A stretch of DNA of 64,000 bases from Pirellulaceae bacterium (GTDB taxonomy: Bacteria; Planctomycetota; Planctomycetia; Pirellulales; Pirellulaceae). Position numbers and translations under genes: made by a program. Each line of letters begins with the position of its first letter. Position 1 is the first letter of the stretch. This document shows positions 8,590 to 18,600 of the stretch, piece after piece. The notes beneath the pieces were generated by a model that was not told the origin of the DNA, searched no databases, and saw only the letters and a list, made by a program, of their open reading frames with translations. The stretch spans positions 461,621 to 525,620 of the forward strand of contig JAHBXS010000002.1 of assembly GCA_019636375.1 (NCBI GenBank), written 5' to 3'.

Positions 8590-8760
8590 GATAAACCATT
8601 AAACCAGACGCGAAGCGTTCTAGGTATCCAAGCACCCTGCGCGCTCGCTCAACGCTCGTCAAGAACTGGAAACTGGACTTGCCCCCGTTTCTGCCTCTGC
8701 CCCCGTTTCTGCCTCGTGTCTCGTGGGAAGTCACCAAGCCGTTATTAGAAACTCGGTCGA

Positions 8761-8872
8761 AATCTTTGTGTCTTGGCGACTTTTCGCGCACCCTTACGGC
8801 ACTACGGTTTTATCTTTTACCCAACATCTTTTACCAAATTTTTTCGCGTTGCTTTCAATTCGGTGGGGACTC
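8761..8872 (-). repeat. Copy of the GGTAAAAGATG dispersed element
   Basis: Read on the minus strand, this stretch matches the two large direct repeats at 36.2 and 38.0 kb over about 110 bases: CACCGAATTG, then AATTTGGTAAAAGATG, a second GGTAAAAGAT, ACCGT, GGGTGCGCG, and finally CGCCAAGAC-CAAAGATTT. It lacks the palindromic TTTGGCGAGG part. Confidence 0.7.
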
Positions 8873-9017
8873 GTGATTGTGGCGTAGCATTCGGGGCATG
8901 AGTGCGTTTTTGAATGTCTTCGGCTGAGAGGTTTTTGATTGCGGTAGTATGACGTGGGCTGAAATCGGTCGATTCCTCGGTTCGTTCCTAGCAAGGGTCA
9001 GGAGGGGGCGTTTTTAT

Positions 9018-9362
9018 TGGTAAAAGATGATGGGTAAAAGATGTTGCGCGTGGCTTGTTGTCGTTTTGACTGAGGAAAACGTCTGTGAAAATTCATTAAC
9101 GGTCGCGAAGACGACGTGCGTTAAGGCTTTCGATTTGTGGAATTGGGGCGGAGTTGGCGCGGCGTTGGATGAAGCGAGAAACCTAACCAACCGCCGGACG
9201 AGCCGGACGGGATTCTCTTTGAGGGATTGGGGCGAGGTTGGATGTAGCGAGAAACCTAAAAATCCGCCGAACAGGTCGGCGGGATTGTGGAATTTTAAAG
9301 CCCCCCAATTTCTCGCGCATCTGGGAGTTCCCTCATTTTTTACCCAACATCTTTTACCAAAT
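9018..9362. repeat. Segment bounded by inverted GGTAAAAGATG doublets
   Basis: The left end (9018-9043) carries GGTAAAAGATG twice with a 3-base spacer. The right end (9336-9362) carries the same doublet in inverted orientation. The left doublet with its flank CACGCGCAAC is the same, over about 36 bases, as the copy at 35.93-35.96 kb. The inside has no convincing gene; a 133-codon frame on the plus strand runs straight through the repeats and shows no protein family. It may be a small non-autonomous element. Confidence 0.5.
9134..9297 (+). repeat. Imperfect tandem repeat with GC hairpins
   Basis: Two copies of about 75-80 bases share the blocks ATTGGGGCG, GTTGGATG, AGCGAGAAACCTAA and a CCGCCG...CGG hairpin ending in GGGATT. 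In the second copy the hairpin is CCGCCGA-acagg-TCGGCGG. This looks like a dispersed intergenic hairpin family that has been duplicated in tandem. Confidence 0.55.
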
Positions 9363-9409
9363 TCGTCGCGGTCTTGGAATTTGTTCGATTTTCCCGAAAT
9401 CGGCGAAAG

Positions 9410-9490
9410 GTTGGAGTCCACGCTTTAGCGTGTCGCACGTAGACGATTTAGAATTTCCGGCGTTCGGCACGCTAAAGCGTGTACTCCAAC
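9410..9490. repeat. Large inverted repeat (23-bp arms)
   Basis: The arms 9410-9432 and 9468-9490 are reverse complements at 22 of 23 positions, around a 35-base loop. Each arm contains CACGCTTTAGCGTG, itself nearly palindromic. It lies downstream of the minus-strand flavoprotein gene and could act as a terminator or be a REP/BIME-like dispersed element. Confidence 0.75.
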
Positions 9491-9562
9491 GATCTCGTGA
9501 ACGGTTACTGAAAAATTAACAAGCGTCAGCTAACACCGGCTTCCGTCATCTAGCGATTGTCC

Positions 9563-10825
9563 TCAAACAAGCGAGGAAGCGACCTCGTCTTTTGTCATCC
9601 GCTCGATCCACGGGTCCATGTCGTCGAAGATCGCACCGGGATTTCCCTCGAATACTTTGCCGACCAACAGGTTCGTGAGATTTTCGCGATGATGCGGGTA
9701 CTCGCGTACGAAGTCACCGAAGCTAAATGGCTTCGTGTAAAAGGCACGGACCAATTTCAAAATCCACTTGACCCCGCCGTTGTATTGCGGCACCCAACTG
9801 CCAAGTCGCTCGGCAGATAAATCATTGGCCGCTAATCCTTGGCAAATCGCCTCACCAGCCATCACCCCGCTCTTCAACGCCAAAAACACTCCCGACGAGT
9901 AGATAGGGTCAATGAATCCACCGGCGTCACCGACCAAGACCCAGCCGGGCCCGGCCTGCTGAGTGCAGCGATACGAAAACTCTTTGGCAACGTGATAGCG
10001 ACTGACGCACTCGGCATCGATCAGGCGGCGTTTGAGCCCTGGGCAATTCGCGAGTTCTTGGCGAAAAGTGTTTTCGGGCGAGCCGCCCCGCTTGAGGATA
10101 AAGTCGTTGTCACCGACGAGGCCGACACTTACCGTTCCATCCGACAACGGAATGTACCAAAACCAAGCGTCTTTCGTATTGGTATGGAGAATGCAAGTGA
10201 CCTCTGGATTAGTACCTCCGTTTCGACGAGCACCTTTGAAGTAGCTCCAAATTGCCGACTTTTTTAAATCCATGTAGTTGTCTTTGAGACCAAGGCGATT
10301 GGCCAAAACGGCTTGTTGTCCGGAACCATCGACGACAACTCGCGCCGAGACTTCGATTTCTTTGCCCTTATCGGTCTCGGACTTTAGGATCACTTTGTGC
10401 GGAGATTGTTTGCGAATTTCTACATCCAAGACACGGGTTTCACCTAAGATCGTCGCCCCACGATTAAAGGCTGTGTCAACGAGCATTTGATCAAAATCGG
10501 CTCGTTGCACATGCCAAGTCATCGCAGACTCATGATCGTCGAAATCGGAGAAGATGAATGGCTGTGTTTCCTTGTCATCGGAGGTCACGAATTGAACACC
10601 ATTTTTCCTCGTGAACCCGATTCGGTCTAATTCGTGTAGAACTCCCAAGCGTTCAAAGGCCCAATACGTCTCAGGCATCAGCGACTCGCCGACGTGAAAA
10701 CGTGGAAACTTTTCACGCTCGACGATCAGCGTCGAATAACCTTGTTCGGCCACCAAACAAGCGGTTGCGGAACCGGCTGGACCGCCCCCGATTACCACGC
10801 AGTCATAATTTCTTTTTGACAACAT
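9563..10825 (-). CDS. FAD-dependent oxidoreductase, halogenase/geranylgeranyl reductase-like
   Basis: This 420-residue flavoprotein belongs to the large group that includes geranylgeranyl reductases, PHBH-type hydroxylases and flavin-dependent halogenases. The FAD-binding GxGxxG is G13-x-G15-x-x-G18 in VVIGGGPAGSA. PRFHVGESLMP (41-51) and the second FAD motif GDAGGFIDPIYSSGV are shared with halogenases. A WFWYIP motif at 221-226 fits the WxWxIP signature of flavin-dependent halogenases, but many relatives of unknown reaction carry it too. There is no carrier protein, PKS/NRPS or flavin reductase beside it, so substrate and reaction are open. It is monocistronic and diverges from the protease gene. 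Confidence 0.85.
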   Translation of the reverse strand: MLSKRNYDCVVIGGGPAGSATACLVAEQGYSTLIVEREKFPRFHVGESLMPETYWAFERLGVLHELDRIGFTRKNGVQFVTSDDKETQPFIFSDFDDHESAMTWHVQRADFDQMLVDTAFNRGATILGETRVLDVEIRKQSPHKVILKSETDKGKEIEVSARVVVDGSGQQAVLANRLGLKDNYMDLKKSAIWSYFKGARRNGGTNPEVTCILHTNTKDAWFWYIPLSDGTVSVGLVGDNDFILKRGGSPENTFRQELANCPGLKRRLIDAECVSRYHVAKEFSYRCTQQAGPGWVLVGDAGGFIDPIYSSGVFLALKSGVMAGEAICQGLAANDLSAERLGSWVPQYNGGVKWILKLVRAFYTKPFSFGDFVREYPHHRENLTNLLVGKVFEGNPGAIFDDMDPWIERMTKDEVASSLV

Positions 10826-11176
10826 ACGTTCAACTCTTCACTTAAACTGAATTTTCAAGGGCTGTTCAATTCAAAATCCAGCCAGGTTTTCTCCAATGAT
10901 TGTTCGCCATCAATGTGGCTCCACTCATCCCGCCTGGCTCGAAAACAAATTGCCGCGAGGAGTCCCATTTAAAAAATTGTAGACCTGAGTCAGTATCGTT
11001 CAATCTGCAATCGAAATTGCATGATAACCAAATTTAGCCCTAAAACCCACGTTTGATCTCTCGATGCGACGTTTTGAGGCTGGAAAAATGCGTCTTAATC
11101 CGCCACAATTGTGGTTTGGAGACGGAACTTTTGAAGCTTTCGTCGATCCGACTTTTCTTGAAATGAGGAATATCTC
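10826..11176. other. Divergent promoter region
   Basis: These 351 bases separate the flavoprotein (minus) from the protease (plus), so both promoters should lie here. No gene, repeat or clear -35/-10 pair was seen. GAGGAA at 11165-11170 is the ribosome-binding site for the GTG start at 11177. Confidence 0.45.
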
Positions 11177-14100
11177 GTGCAATTTCGTGGTTGGTTTCCG
11201 AATTCGGTTTGGAATTATTTCCTGGTGGTCGCTGCAGTATGGATGGTGGCTGAATTTGGTCCGAGTCGCGCTTCGTGCGGCTTATTCGCTAGCGGTTGCG
11301 TTGCCCAGCAAGACACCGACCAAAACAAAGTGGACGAGTCTCGATTCATCAGCGACATCTACCAACTGACCTACGCCGGAAAACGTTCTGGAGAAGGCTA
11401 CTACAGTGCCGATGGGAAGCGGATGATTTTCCAAGCCGAAATCGAGCCCGACAACCCGTTCTACCAAATGTATGTGATGGACCTGGAAAGCGGAGGAACC
11501 GAGCGGGTTTCACCGGGTCACGGCAAAACGACTTGTGGATGGTTTCACCCCAAAGGTCGCAAAGTCATTTTTAGTTCGACCCAAAACGATCCACTGGCGA
11601 AAGAAAAACAACGCCAAGAAATCGAGTTTCGAGAGTCTGGCCAAACGCGGCGATACTCTTGGGACTATGACGAAACCTACGACATTATCGAATATGATCT
11701 GGACTCAAAAACCTATCGCTCCTTAACGACTGAATTAGGCTACGACGCGGAGGGCTGTTATTCATCAAACGGTCAACAAATTGTTTTTGCCTCGAATCGC
11801 CGTGGCTTTGCCGATGACCTAGACGAAGCGTCGAAGAAAATTTTTGAAATGGACAAAACACTGTTCATGGACATCTATGTGATGGACGCGGATGGTTCAA
11901 ACGTTCGGCAGGTGACCAATGTTCGCGGCTATGATGGAGGTTGTTTTTTCTCACCCGACGGCAAGAAAATCGTTTGGCGACGCTTCGCCGAGGGAAGTCG
12001 CGTTGGTGAAGTTTTCACCATGAATGCCGACGGCAGCGATGTAAAGCAAATCACCCAATTGCGAGCGACATCGTTTGCGCCGATTTTTCATCCGAGCGGC
12101 AAATACATGTTGTTTTGCTCAAATGCCGTTCAAGACACCATTTTTGACTTGTATTTGGTGGATGCCGAAGGAAACTCGCCGCCAATCAAAGTGACCAACT
12201 CGAACAAATTCGAAGGCTTTCCCTGCTGGCATCCCAACGGCGAAGAGATTTCTTGGACATCCAATCGTGGTGCTGATGGCCTTTCGCAAATTTATGTCGG
12301 CAAATGGAACCATGAATTTGCGCTGAAGATTTTAGGAATCGACCGTGTAGATGGAGTGTCAAACGACGTCGATATGTCCTCAGCGTTGGAGCAGGCCCAA
12401 TCTACGATTCAGGCCAATAGTCCAGACTATTCGGCAGCCGACCTGCGACGACACGTGGACTATTTGTGTGACGAGCGATTGGCGGGCAGGATGACTGGCA
12501 GTCAGGGGGAGCGTCTCGCGACCGCTTACGTGGCAACCTACCTAGAGAGTCTGGGACTGGAGCCTGCCGGAGACGACGGTGGTTGGTATCAAAAGTTTTC
12601 GTTTCAAGCGGGAGCAAAATTAGGCCCATCAAACGTTTTGCGAGCTGGTGACGAAACACTGGAATTAGACCGCGATTGGCGACCACTTGCGTTTTCGAAA
12701 AGTGGCTCGCTGGCCTCCGCAGAAGTCGTCTTCGCCGGATACGGACTGGTCGTGCCCGCAGAAAACGGCGAAACCGGATACGACTCCTTTGCGGGTCTGG
12801 ATGTCAACGGGAAATGGGTGTTGGTTCTCCGGTATTATCCCGAAGACGTTCGCGATGAACTGCGACAAGCGTTTCGATTCCGTTCCGACTTGCGAAAGAA
12901 GGCGATGGAAATTCGTGAACGCGGAGCAGTTGGGATGATCGTTGTAAATGGCCCCAAAGCCGCCGCACGGGATTCGCTAGTGCCGCTGGAGAATCGAGGT
13001 GCGGTTGCAGGAACGAGCTTGGCGGCAGTGAGCATCACCAATGAGGTTGCCGAGCGCTGGCTCCAAAGCGCTGGACATAGTTTAAGGGATATTCAAACCC
13101 GGCTTGATGAGGGAGAGATTGTTTCTGGTTTCGCGTTTGATCGACTCAAGGTCGCCGCTCATCTGGAAGTCGAACAAGTCGTCGGCACAGGTCGAAATGT
13201 CATTGGAAGATTAAAAGCCTCAGAGAATCCCGCAAATCAAGCGGTAATTATCGGTGCTCATATCGACCATTTAGGAACCGGCGGAACTGGGAGCTCACTG
13301 GCACGCGACCAAGAAGTCGGCGGAATTCACTTTGGTGCCGACGACAATGCTTCGGGCGTCGCGGCTATGCTGGAAATCGCCCAAGCAATGGCACACGGAA
13401 AACAATCGGGCACTTTAGCCTTGAAACGAGACGTTCTGTTTGCAGCCTGGAGTGGTGAAGAACTGGGACTCGTGGGCTCACAACATTTCGTAGATCAATT
13501 TGCGAATGGTCTTAACGTGGGGGCCGAGTCGGAAAATGGAAAAACAAAAATTTATCCGCATATCTTTGCTTGTTTAAATATGGACATGGTGGGGCGCTAT
13601 CGAGACGCCTTGATCTTACAGGGAATCGGCTCGTCAGATTATTGGAAACGGGCTGCTCAGAAAAATGTGGTGACGCGATTGACGTTGAGATTGAGCGATA
13701 ACACGTCGTTGCCCACGGATGCGACGCCGTTTTATCAAGCTGGAGTTCCAATTCTCTCGGCGTTCACCGGGTCTCACGACGAGTACCACACTCCTCGCGA
13801 TATATCGGCGTTGTTGAACTACGATGCACTTGCCAAAATCGCTCGGCTTATGGGCTTGATTGCGGAAACACTGGCTACCGGAGAGGAAATTCCGGATTAT
13901 AAAGAACATCGATCTTCGGTACCCGAAACGCCCCGCTCAAGTGTTCGGGCTTATGTCGGAACCAAACCAGACTATGCGGGAGATGTCGTCGGGGTTCTTT
14001 TGTCGGGGGTCAATCCTGACAGTCCAGCGGAAAAGGCGGGCTTGCGCGAGGGTGACATCATCGTGGGGCTTGGCGGGCGGGATATCGAAAACATCTACGA

Positions 14101-14206
14101 TTACGTCCACGCCTTGGATGGTCTCAAGCCTGGCGAGCCAACGAAAATTGTCATCCGCCGCGGAGAAGAACTTCTGGAATTGGAGATCACACCAACCCGT
14201 CGATAG
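11177..14206 (+). CDS. Exported TolB-like propeller / PA / M28 aminopeptidase / PDZ fusion protein
   Basis: This 1009-residue secreted zinc peptidase starts at GTG, with GAGGAA 6 bases upstream. A hydrophobic signal segment covers about residues 12-40. A TolB/PD40 beta-propeller (about 55-400) shows repeated YVMDADGSN, SPDGKKIVW and HPSGKYMLF blades. A PA-like domain sits at about 490-640. The M28 zinc site follows: AHIDHLGT (about 694), GADDNASG (about 720), SGEELGL (about 758), NMDMVGR (about 803) and HDEYHTPRD (about 866), with all ligands in place. A PDZ domain ends the protein (SPAEKAGLREGDIIVGLGG). It probably cleaves peptides in the periplasm or outside the cell; the propeller and PDZ parts would select substrate. 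The porin gene follows 118 bases downstream. Confidence 0.92.
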   Translation: MQFRGWFPNSVWNYFLVVAAVWMVAEFGPSRASCGLFASGCVAQQDTDQNKVDESRFISDIYQLTYAGKRSGEGYYSADGKRMIFQAEIEPDNPFYQMYVMDLESGGTERVSPGHGKTTCGWFHPKGRKVIFSSTQNDPLAKEKQRQEIEFRESGQTRRYSWDYDETYDIIEYDLDSKTYRSLTTELGYDAEGCYSSNGQQIVFASNRRGFADDLDEASKKIFEMDKTLFMDIYVMDADGSNVRQVTNVRGYDGGCFFSPDGKKIVWRRFAEGSRVGEVFTMNADGSDVKQITQLRATSFAPIFHPSGKYMLFCSNAVQDTIFDLYLVDAEGNSPPIKVTNSNKFEGFPCWHPNGEEISWTSNRGADGLSQIYVGKWNHEFALKILGIDRVDGVSNDVDMSSALEQAQSTIQANSPDYSAADLRRHVDYLCDERLAGRMTGSQGERLATAYVATYLESLGLEPAGDDGGWYQKFSFQAGAKLGPSNVLRAGDETLELDRDWRPLAFSKSGSLASAEVVFAGYGLVVPAENGETGYDSFAGLDVNGKWVLVLRYYPEDVRDELRQAFRFRSDLRKKAMEIRERGAVGMIVVNGPKAAARDSLVPLENRGAVAGTSLAAVSITNEVAERWLQSAGHSLRDIQTRLDEGEIVSGFAFDRLKVAAHLEVEQVVGTGRNVIGRLKASENPANQAVIIGAHIDHLGTGGTGSSLARDQEVGGIHFGADDNASGVAAMLEIAQAMAHGKQSGTLALKRDVLFAAWSGEELGLVGSQHFVDQFANGLNVGAESENGKTKIYPHIFACLNMDMVGRYRDALILQGIGSSDYWKRAAQKNVVTRLTLRLSDNTSLPTDATPFYQAGVPILSAFTGSHDEYHTPRDISALLNYDALAKIARLMGLIAETLATGEEIPDYKEHRSSVPETPRSSVRAYVGTKPDYAGDVVGVLLSGVNPDSPAEKAGLREGDIIVGLGGRDIENIYDYVHALDGLKPGEPTKIVIRRGEELLELEITPTRR

Positions 14207-14324
14207 AAGTTCGACTTTTCCGAATAACTAAACCTAAATGGTTGTAGTTTCCCTGCGGACTTTGCCGATACTGACGATGAGGCGGGCTGCATCCGCCTAG
14301 GTCGATTCAAATGGGGAACATCGG

Positions 14325-15620
14325 ATGTTTTTCGCTAAATGGTCGCTGGGTGTAATCGGATGTTGTTTAATTTTGGCGCCCAGCCTTGGCATGGCTCAAG
14401 GGATTATTTTCCCTTGGTCGGGTCCGGTTAGTCGTTCGATGGGCGGTGCGACCACTGCAACAGCGATTGATCCCGTATCGACGACATATTGGAACCCAGC
14501 CGCTATGGCGGACTTCCAAGGAAACGCGTTGGGCTTTGGGGTCGACGTGTTGTTTCCGCAAATTAGAACAAGTTCAAGTGCGTTTGGTTTGTCGGACACA
14601 ACCGATGGAGAATCCGGAGCGATTCCTCTGCCCTACGTCGGTTGGATTCAGGAGACCGCTAACGCAGATATCAAGTTTGGTTTGAGCGTCGCTGCAGTTG
14701 GGGGTGCCAAAGCCAACTATCCGGCATCGGCGTCGAATCCGATCTTTTTTCCACAAAGCAACTCGATTTTCCTTCCTGGCGGTTTAGGGCGGGTAAGCAC
14801 GGCGGCCCAGTTCATGCAAATCATGCCGTCATTGAGTTTTGCACTCACCGACCGTTGGGCGATTGCCGTCGCACCGACCGTGACTCTCGGCCAATTGGAA
14901 GTTGAACCGTTTCTATTAGCAGGACCAGACGATGCGGATGGTAGTGGAATGCCTCGCTACTCATCGGGGGCTGGTTCGAGAATGCAATGGGGAGGTGGAT
15001 TCCAAATTTCATCCTATTTCAAAGCCAACGCTGACCTCAGTTTTGGTGCCACCTATCGCAGTCGGCAATGGATGGAAACATTTCAATTGTTTGGTACCGA
15101 TGAATTAGGGTTCCCTCGTGCCTTGACAGCGGACTTTGATTTGCCGGAAATGCTTTCGGTTGGGATGGCCTATCAGGGTTTTCAACGAACGGTCCTTGCC
15201 GTGGACGCTCGATACGTCGGCAATTCAGGGACTGCTGGCTGGGGCGGAAGCGGGTTTAATCCGGACGGTTCTCTGGTTGGCCTCGGATACGGTGACCAGT
15301 ACATGGTGGGTGTTGGGGTTCGTCGTCGCATGAGTGAGCGATTCTCAATGTCGGGAGGATATACGTTTACATCTTCTCCGTTATCGAGTAGTGAGGCGAC
15401 GATAGGCGTCATGGCTCCTTTGCACTACCAACACGTGTATGGCTTAGGGGGAACGCTACATTTGTCCGCCAATACAGATTTCAATGTAGCCTATACCTAT
15501 TCACCAACAAGTGAATTGAGTGGCCCGATCTTGACGCCGATGGGTGCCTTGCCAGGGTCAAACGTTACAACCGAACTGAGTGTACATGCGGCGAGTTTCG
15601 GCGTTTCGGTGCGCTATTAA
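14325..15620 (+). CDS. Outer-membrane transport protein, FadL/OmpP1/TodX family
   Basis: This 431-residue outer-membrane beta-barrel probably passes hydrophobic compounds such as fatty acids. The signal peptide (1-25, ending in LGMAQG) is followed by the FadL N-terminal pattern GPVSRSMGGATTATAIDPVSTTYWNPAAM, where N-P-A-A is the family's hatch-region mark. The rest alternates short polar turns and amphipathic strands (FGLSVAAVGG, LSFALTDRWAIAVAPTVTLGQ) and ends in an aromatic-Arg-Tyr C-terminus (SVRY) suited to barrel assembly. It reads in the same direction as the protease gene and converges on the hybrid kinase with only 39 bases between stops. Confidence 0.88.
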   Translation: MFFAKWSLGVIGCCLILAPSLGMAQGIIFPWSGPVSRSMGGATTATAIDPVSTTYWNPAAMADFQGNALGFGVDVLFPQIRTSSSAFGLSDTTDGESGAIPLPYVGWIQETANADIKFGLSVAAVGGAKANYPASASNPIFFPQSNSIFLPGGLGRVSTAAQFMQIMPSLSFALTDRWAIAVAPTVTLGQLEVEPFLLAGPDDADGSGMPRYSSGAGSRMQWGGGFQISSYFKANADLSFGATYRSRQWMETFQLFGTDELGFPRALTADFDLPEMLSVGMAYQGFQRTVLAVDARYVGNSGTAGWGGSGFNPDGSLVGLGYGDQYMVGVGVRRRMSERFSMSGGYTFTSSPLSSSEATIGVMAPLHYQHVYGLGGTLHLSANTDFNVAYTYSPTSELSGPILTPMGALPGSNVTTELSVHAASFGVSVRY

Positions 15621-15659
15621 GACCTGATGAGATCCTTTGACTAATCTATTCGATTGCCT

Positions 15660-18600
15660 TTAATTGTCTTGTTCGTGACCAATGAATTGGGATAGCTTTT
15701 CAAGCGAAACGAGCATTTGCTCATAATCGCGAGCTTTGGTTGCGTCTTCGAGTTCTTTGGCGATGACACTCATCGTTGGAAGGCCGACAGTGCCCCCGGT
15801 TCCCTTGATCCAGTGAGCCTTTGAAGCGACCTCCTCGAACTTCATTTCATGGGTTAAATCACTTAATTTGGTGAATTGATCGTTAACCTGTTTTACGAAA
15901 TCCTCCGCGAATGAGCGGAAAATTTCGTCTTCCGGTAGTTCCTCAGTCCAAATAGGAAGTGCTTCGTTGTTTGGGTTTCGTTGCAGGGATGCACCTTCTC
16001 CAATTTTGACGGGGGATTCTAATCCAGCAATTGTGTCTAATTTTGGTGATAACGATTCGATATCTGTACCATGTAGTTCTCCGAGCTTGGCAAAGAGTCT
16101 GTTCATATCGATTGGTTTGGAGAGGTAATCCGTGCAGCCAGCTTTTCGGCATTTCTCTTCGTCGCCAACCATCGTGTTTGCGGTCAACGCGATAATGGGC
16201 TTGGAGAATTGGAGTTGGCGAAGTTTTTTTGCCGCCGAATAGCCGTCCAGCACAGGCATTTGCATGTCTAACAGGACCAGGTCACAAACAAGATCTTGTT
16301 GGATCGCGTCAACCGCCTCCTGACCGTTGCAAAGAGTCGTTACTTCGGCACCGGCATCTTTCAGCATTAGATTGAGCAAATCGCGGTTGGTTTGAGCGTC
16401 GTCAACAACTAAAACCCTCAATCCACGCAAGTCAGCTTTGACGAAAATTGGTTTAGCTGATTGTGTATTCAAAGAATCAGATGCCGATTCATTGGTTGTC
16501 ATTTCTATGTCCTGCAGATCCCCCGGATCAATTTGAACTGTAAACGTACTTCCTACCCCTGATTCGCTGGTGGCAGACAAATCCCCTCCTAGGGCCTGTG
16601 ATAACCGTTTGCTAATGGCAAGACCTAAACCGGTTCCCCCATATTTTCGAGTGATCGTTGAATCCGCCTGAGAAAACGGTTTGAAGAGCCCAGCCAACTG
16701 CTCGGGAGTCATGCCAATCCCGCTGTCTCGAACTTCAAATTCCAACACCGGCCTGACGAGTCCCGACTCGATGGTCTTCTGGTTCAAGCGGGCGATAACC
16801 GCAACTTCACCAACAGATGTGAACTTGATTGCATTTCCAATGATGTTGATCAGAATCTGTTTCAATCTCGTGGGGTCGCTGGTGATATATGCAGGGATCG
16901 GGCCATCCAATTTTAACGTCAACTGAATCCCATTTTGTTCAGCGCGAACCGCCAGCAGCGAAAAGACTTCTTGGAGGAGAACCACTGGACTGCACTGAAT
17001 TGCTTCGAGTTCCAATTTGTCCGCTTCAATTTTCGAGATATCGAGCAAGTCATTGATTAGTTGCAGCAGATGAGAACTGTTGCCCAGGATCGTTTCCAGC
17101 TTCTTTGACTGTTGGTCAGGATCGCGAACGGCTCCCCGCAGCAACAATTCGGTAAAGCCCATAATCGCGGCAATAGGCGTTCTAATTTCGTGACTAATGC
17201 GGGCCAGAAATTCGCTTTTTGTGGCGTTTGCTCGTTCGGCTTCGTCACGAGCCTGTTCAAGTTTCGTTTGAGTTGCCATGAGTTCCAAGGCCGTCTGCTC
17301 CAACTCGGACGATCGAGCTTCAATCGTCGCCGTACGCTCCTTGACGATTTGTTCCAGGCCGACGTTAAGTTCTTCCAACTGTCGAAATCCGTCGGCCTTT
17401 TCGAGGGCACCTCCCGCAGTAGCGGTAAGATAATCGGCAATCCTCAGTTCGTCGTCACCAAACAAACCGGTAAGAAATTCGTTAGCAACATAAAGGCAAG
17501 CGATGACGTTTCCGTACGCAACAATCGGGCTGCATAGGTAAGTACCATGCCGCCTAACGGCTACGTCAGCCTGCAAATAGCGTTCTGAGTCCCGAACAAT
17601 CGTCTTCAATTCGGCAACTGCTTCTTCAATGATGTTTAGGTCAACATTCGCCTTGGAATCTTGGGAAAACCAATAATCTCCTTCCGGAGTTTGGCGCCGT
17701 TCGACGATCAGAATCCGTTGACCGCGAAGCAATTTTTTTGCCGCTGCAATGGTTTGGCTCAATATTTCATTCGGAGCATGACCGGAAATAATTTGCCGCC
17801 CTGCAACCAATAGATTATCGAAACGATCCAACATAGAAATCGATTCGACTTTCTCAACTCGCGCGACTGATTTTCGAAGTTCCCGCAAAGACTCTTGACC
17901 TTGCTCCAAAAGATCAGCGGCTTTTGGCCAGCCATATTCCCTGCCAATCAATCCATACAATTCTTGAGTCAGTGCGAGTTCGTAGGATGCATGATGCCGT
18001 TTGGCGACGGCCATACTCTGCAAAAGCTGTGCTTTGGCACCGCGTCCACGCCCCACGATTGCCAGTGCAGCGCCAAGTTCGCGGAGAGCATGAGGGAGGT
18101 CGTTTGTGAATCGACGTGAAATGCGGACAGCCCGTCTCGCGCTCTTTAACATTTTCACTTGCAACTCTTTGAGTTTTGCGGGAGATCTTGGCGGTTTCGT
18201 CTCAAGTTGCCGTCTGAGTGCGGTGGCGTGCCAAGCGTAGTTGGGCACGACATAGGCTTGAATGCAACCAGACTTCTCGGCAATTTTGATTGCCTCAGAA
18301 AACTTTTTTTCCGCAACTTGGTAGTTGCCTTGAAAATATAAGTAAATCCCGTGAGCAAGCAGCACCTGACAGTGCCCCTGCACGTCGTGGAATTCGCGAT
18401 TGACCTCGGCTAACAGGAGTTCTTCTGGAATGTCCCCCACCGCAGCGCGAACCCAAACGTCAATGATATTTCCCGTCGATTGGTAATCGCCAATGGCTAT
18501 TGCCGAATCGTAAGTTTGACGAGCAAGTTCAAGAGCGGCTTTTAAATCGCCCAATCTTAACAGTGAAGCTGCTTGTTGGTATTTGGCAATATGAACTTCC

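Noticed and set aside
9027..9428. A 133-codon plus-strand protein
   Set aside because: The frame runs through repeat doublets, a tandem repeat and one arm of an inverted repeat, with no protein family or clear ribosome-binding site.
9563..10825. Tryptophan halogenase
   Set aside because: At 420 residues it is shorter than the ~520-residue tryptophan halogenases, and the catalytic lysine region of that group was not recognised, so only a general halogenase-like call is kept.
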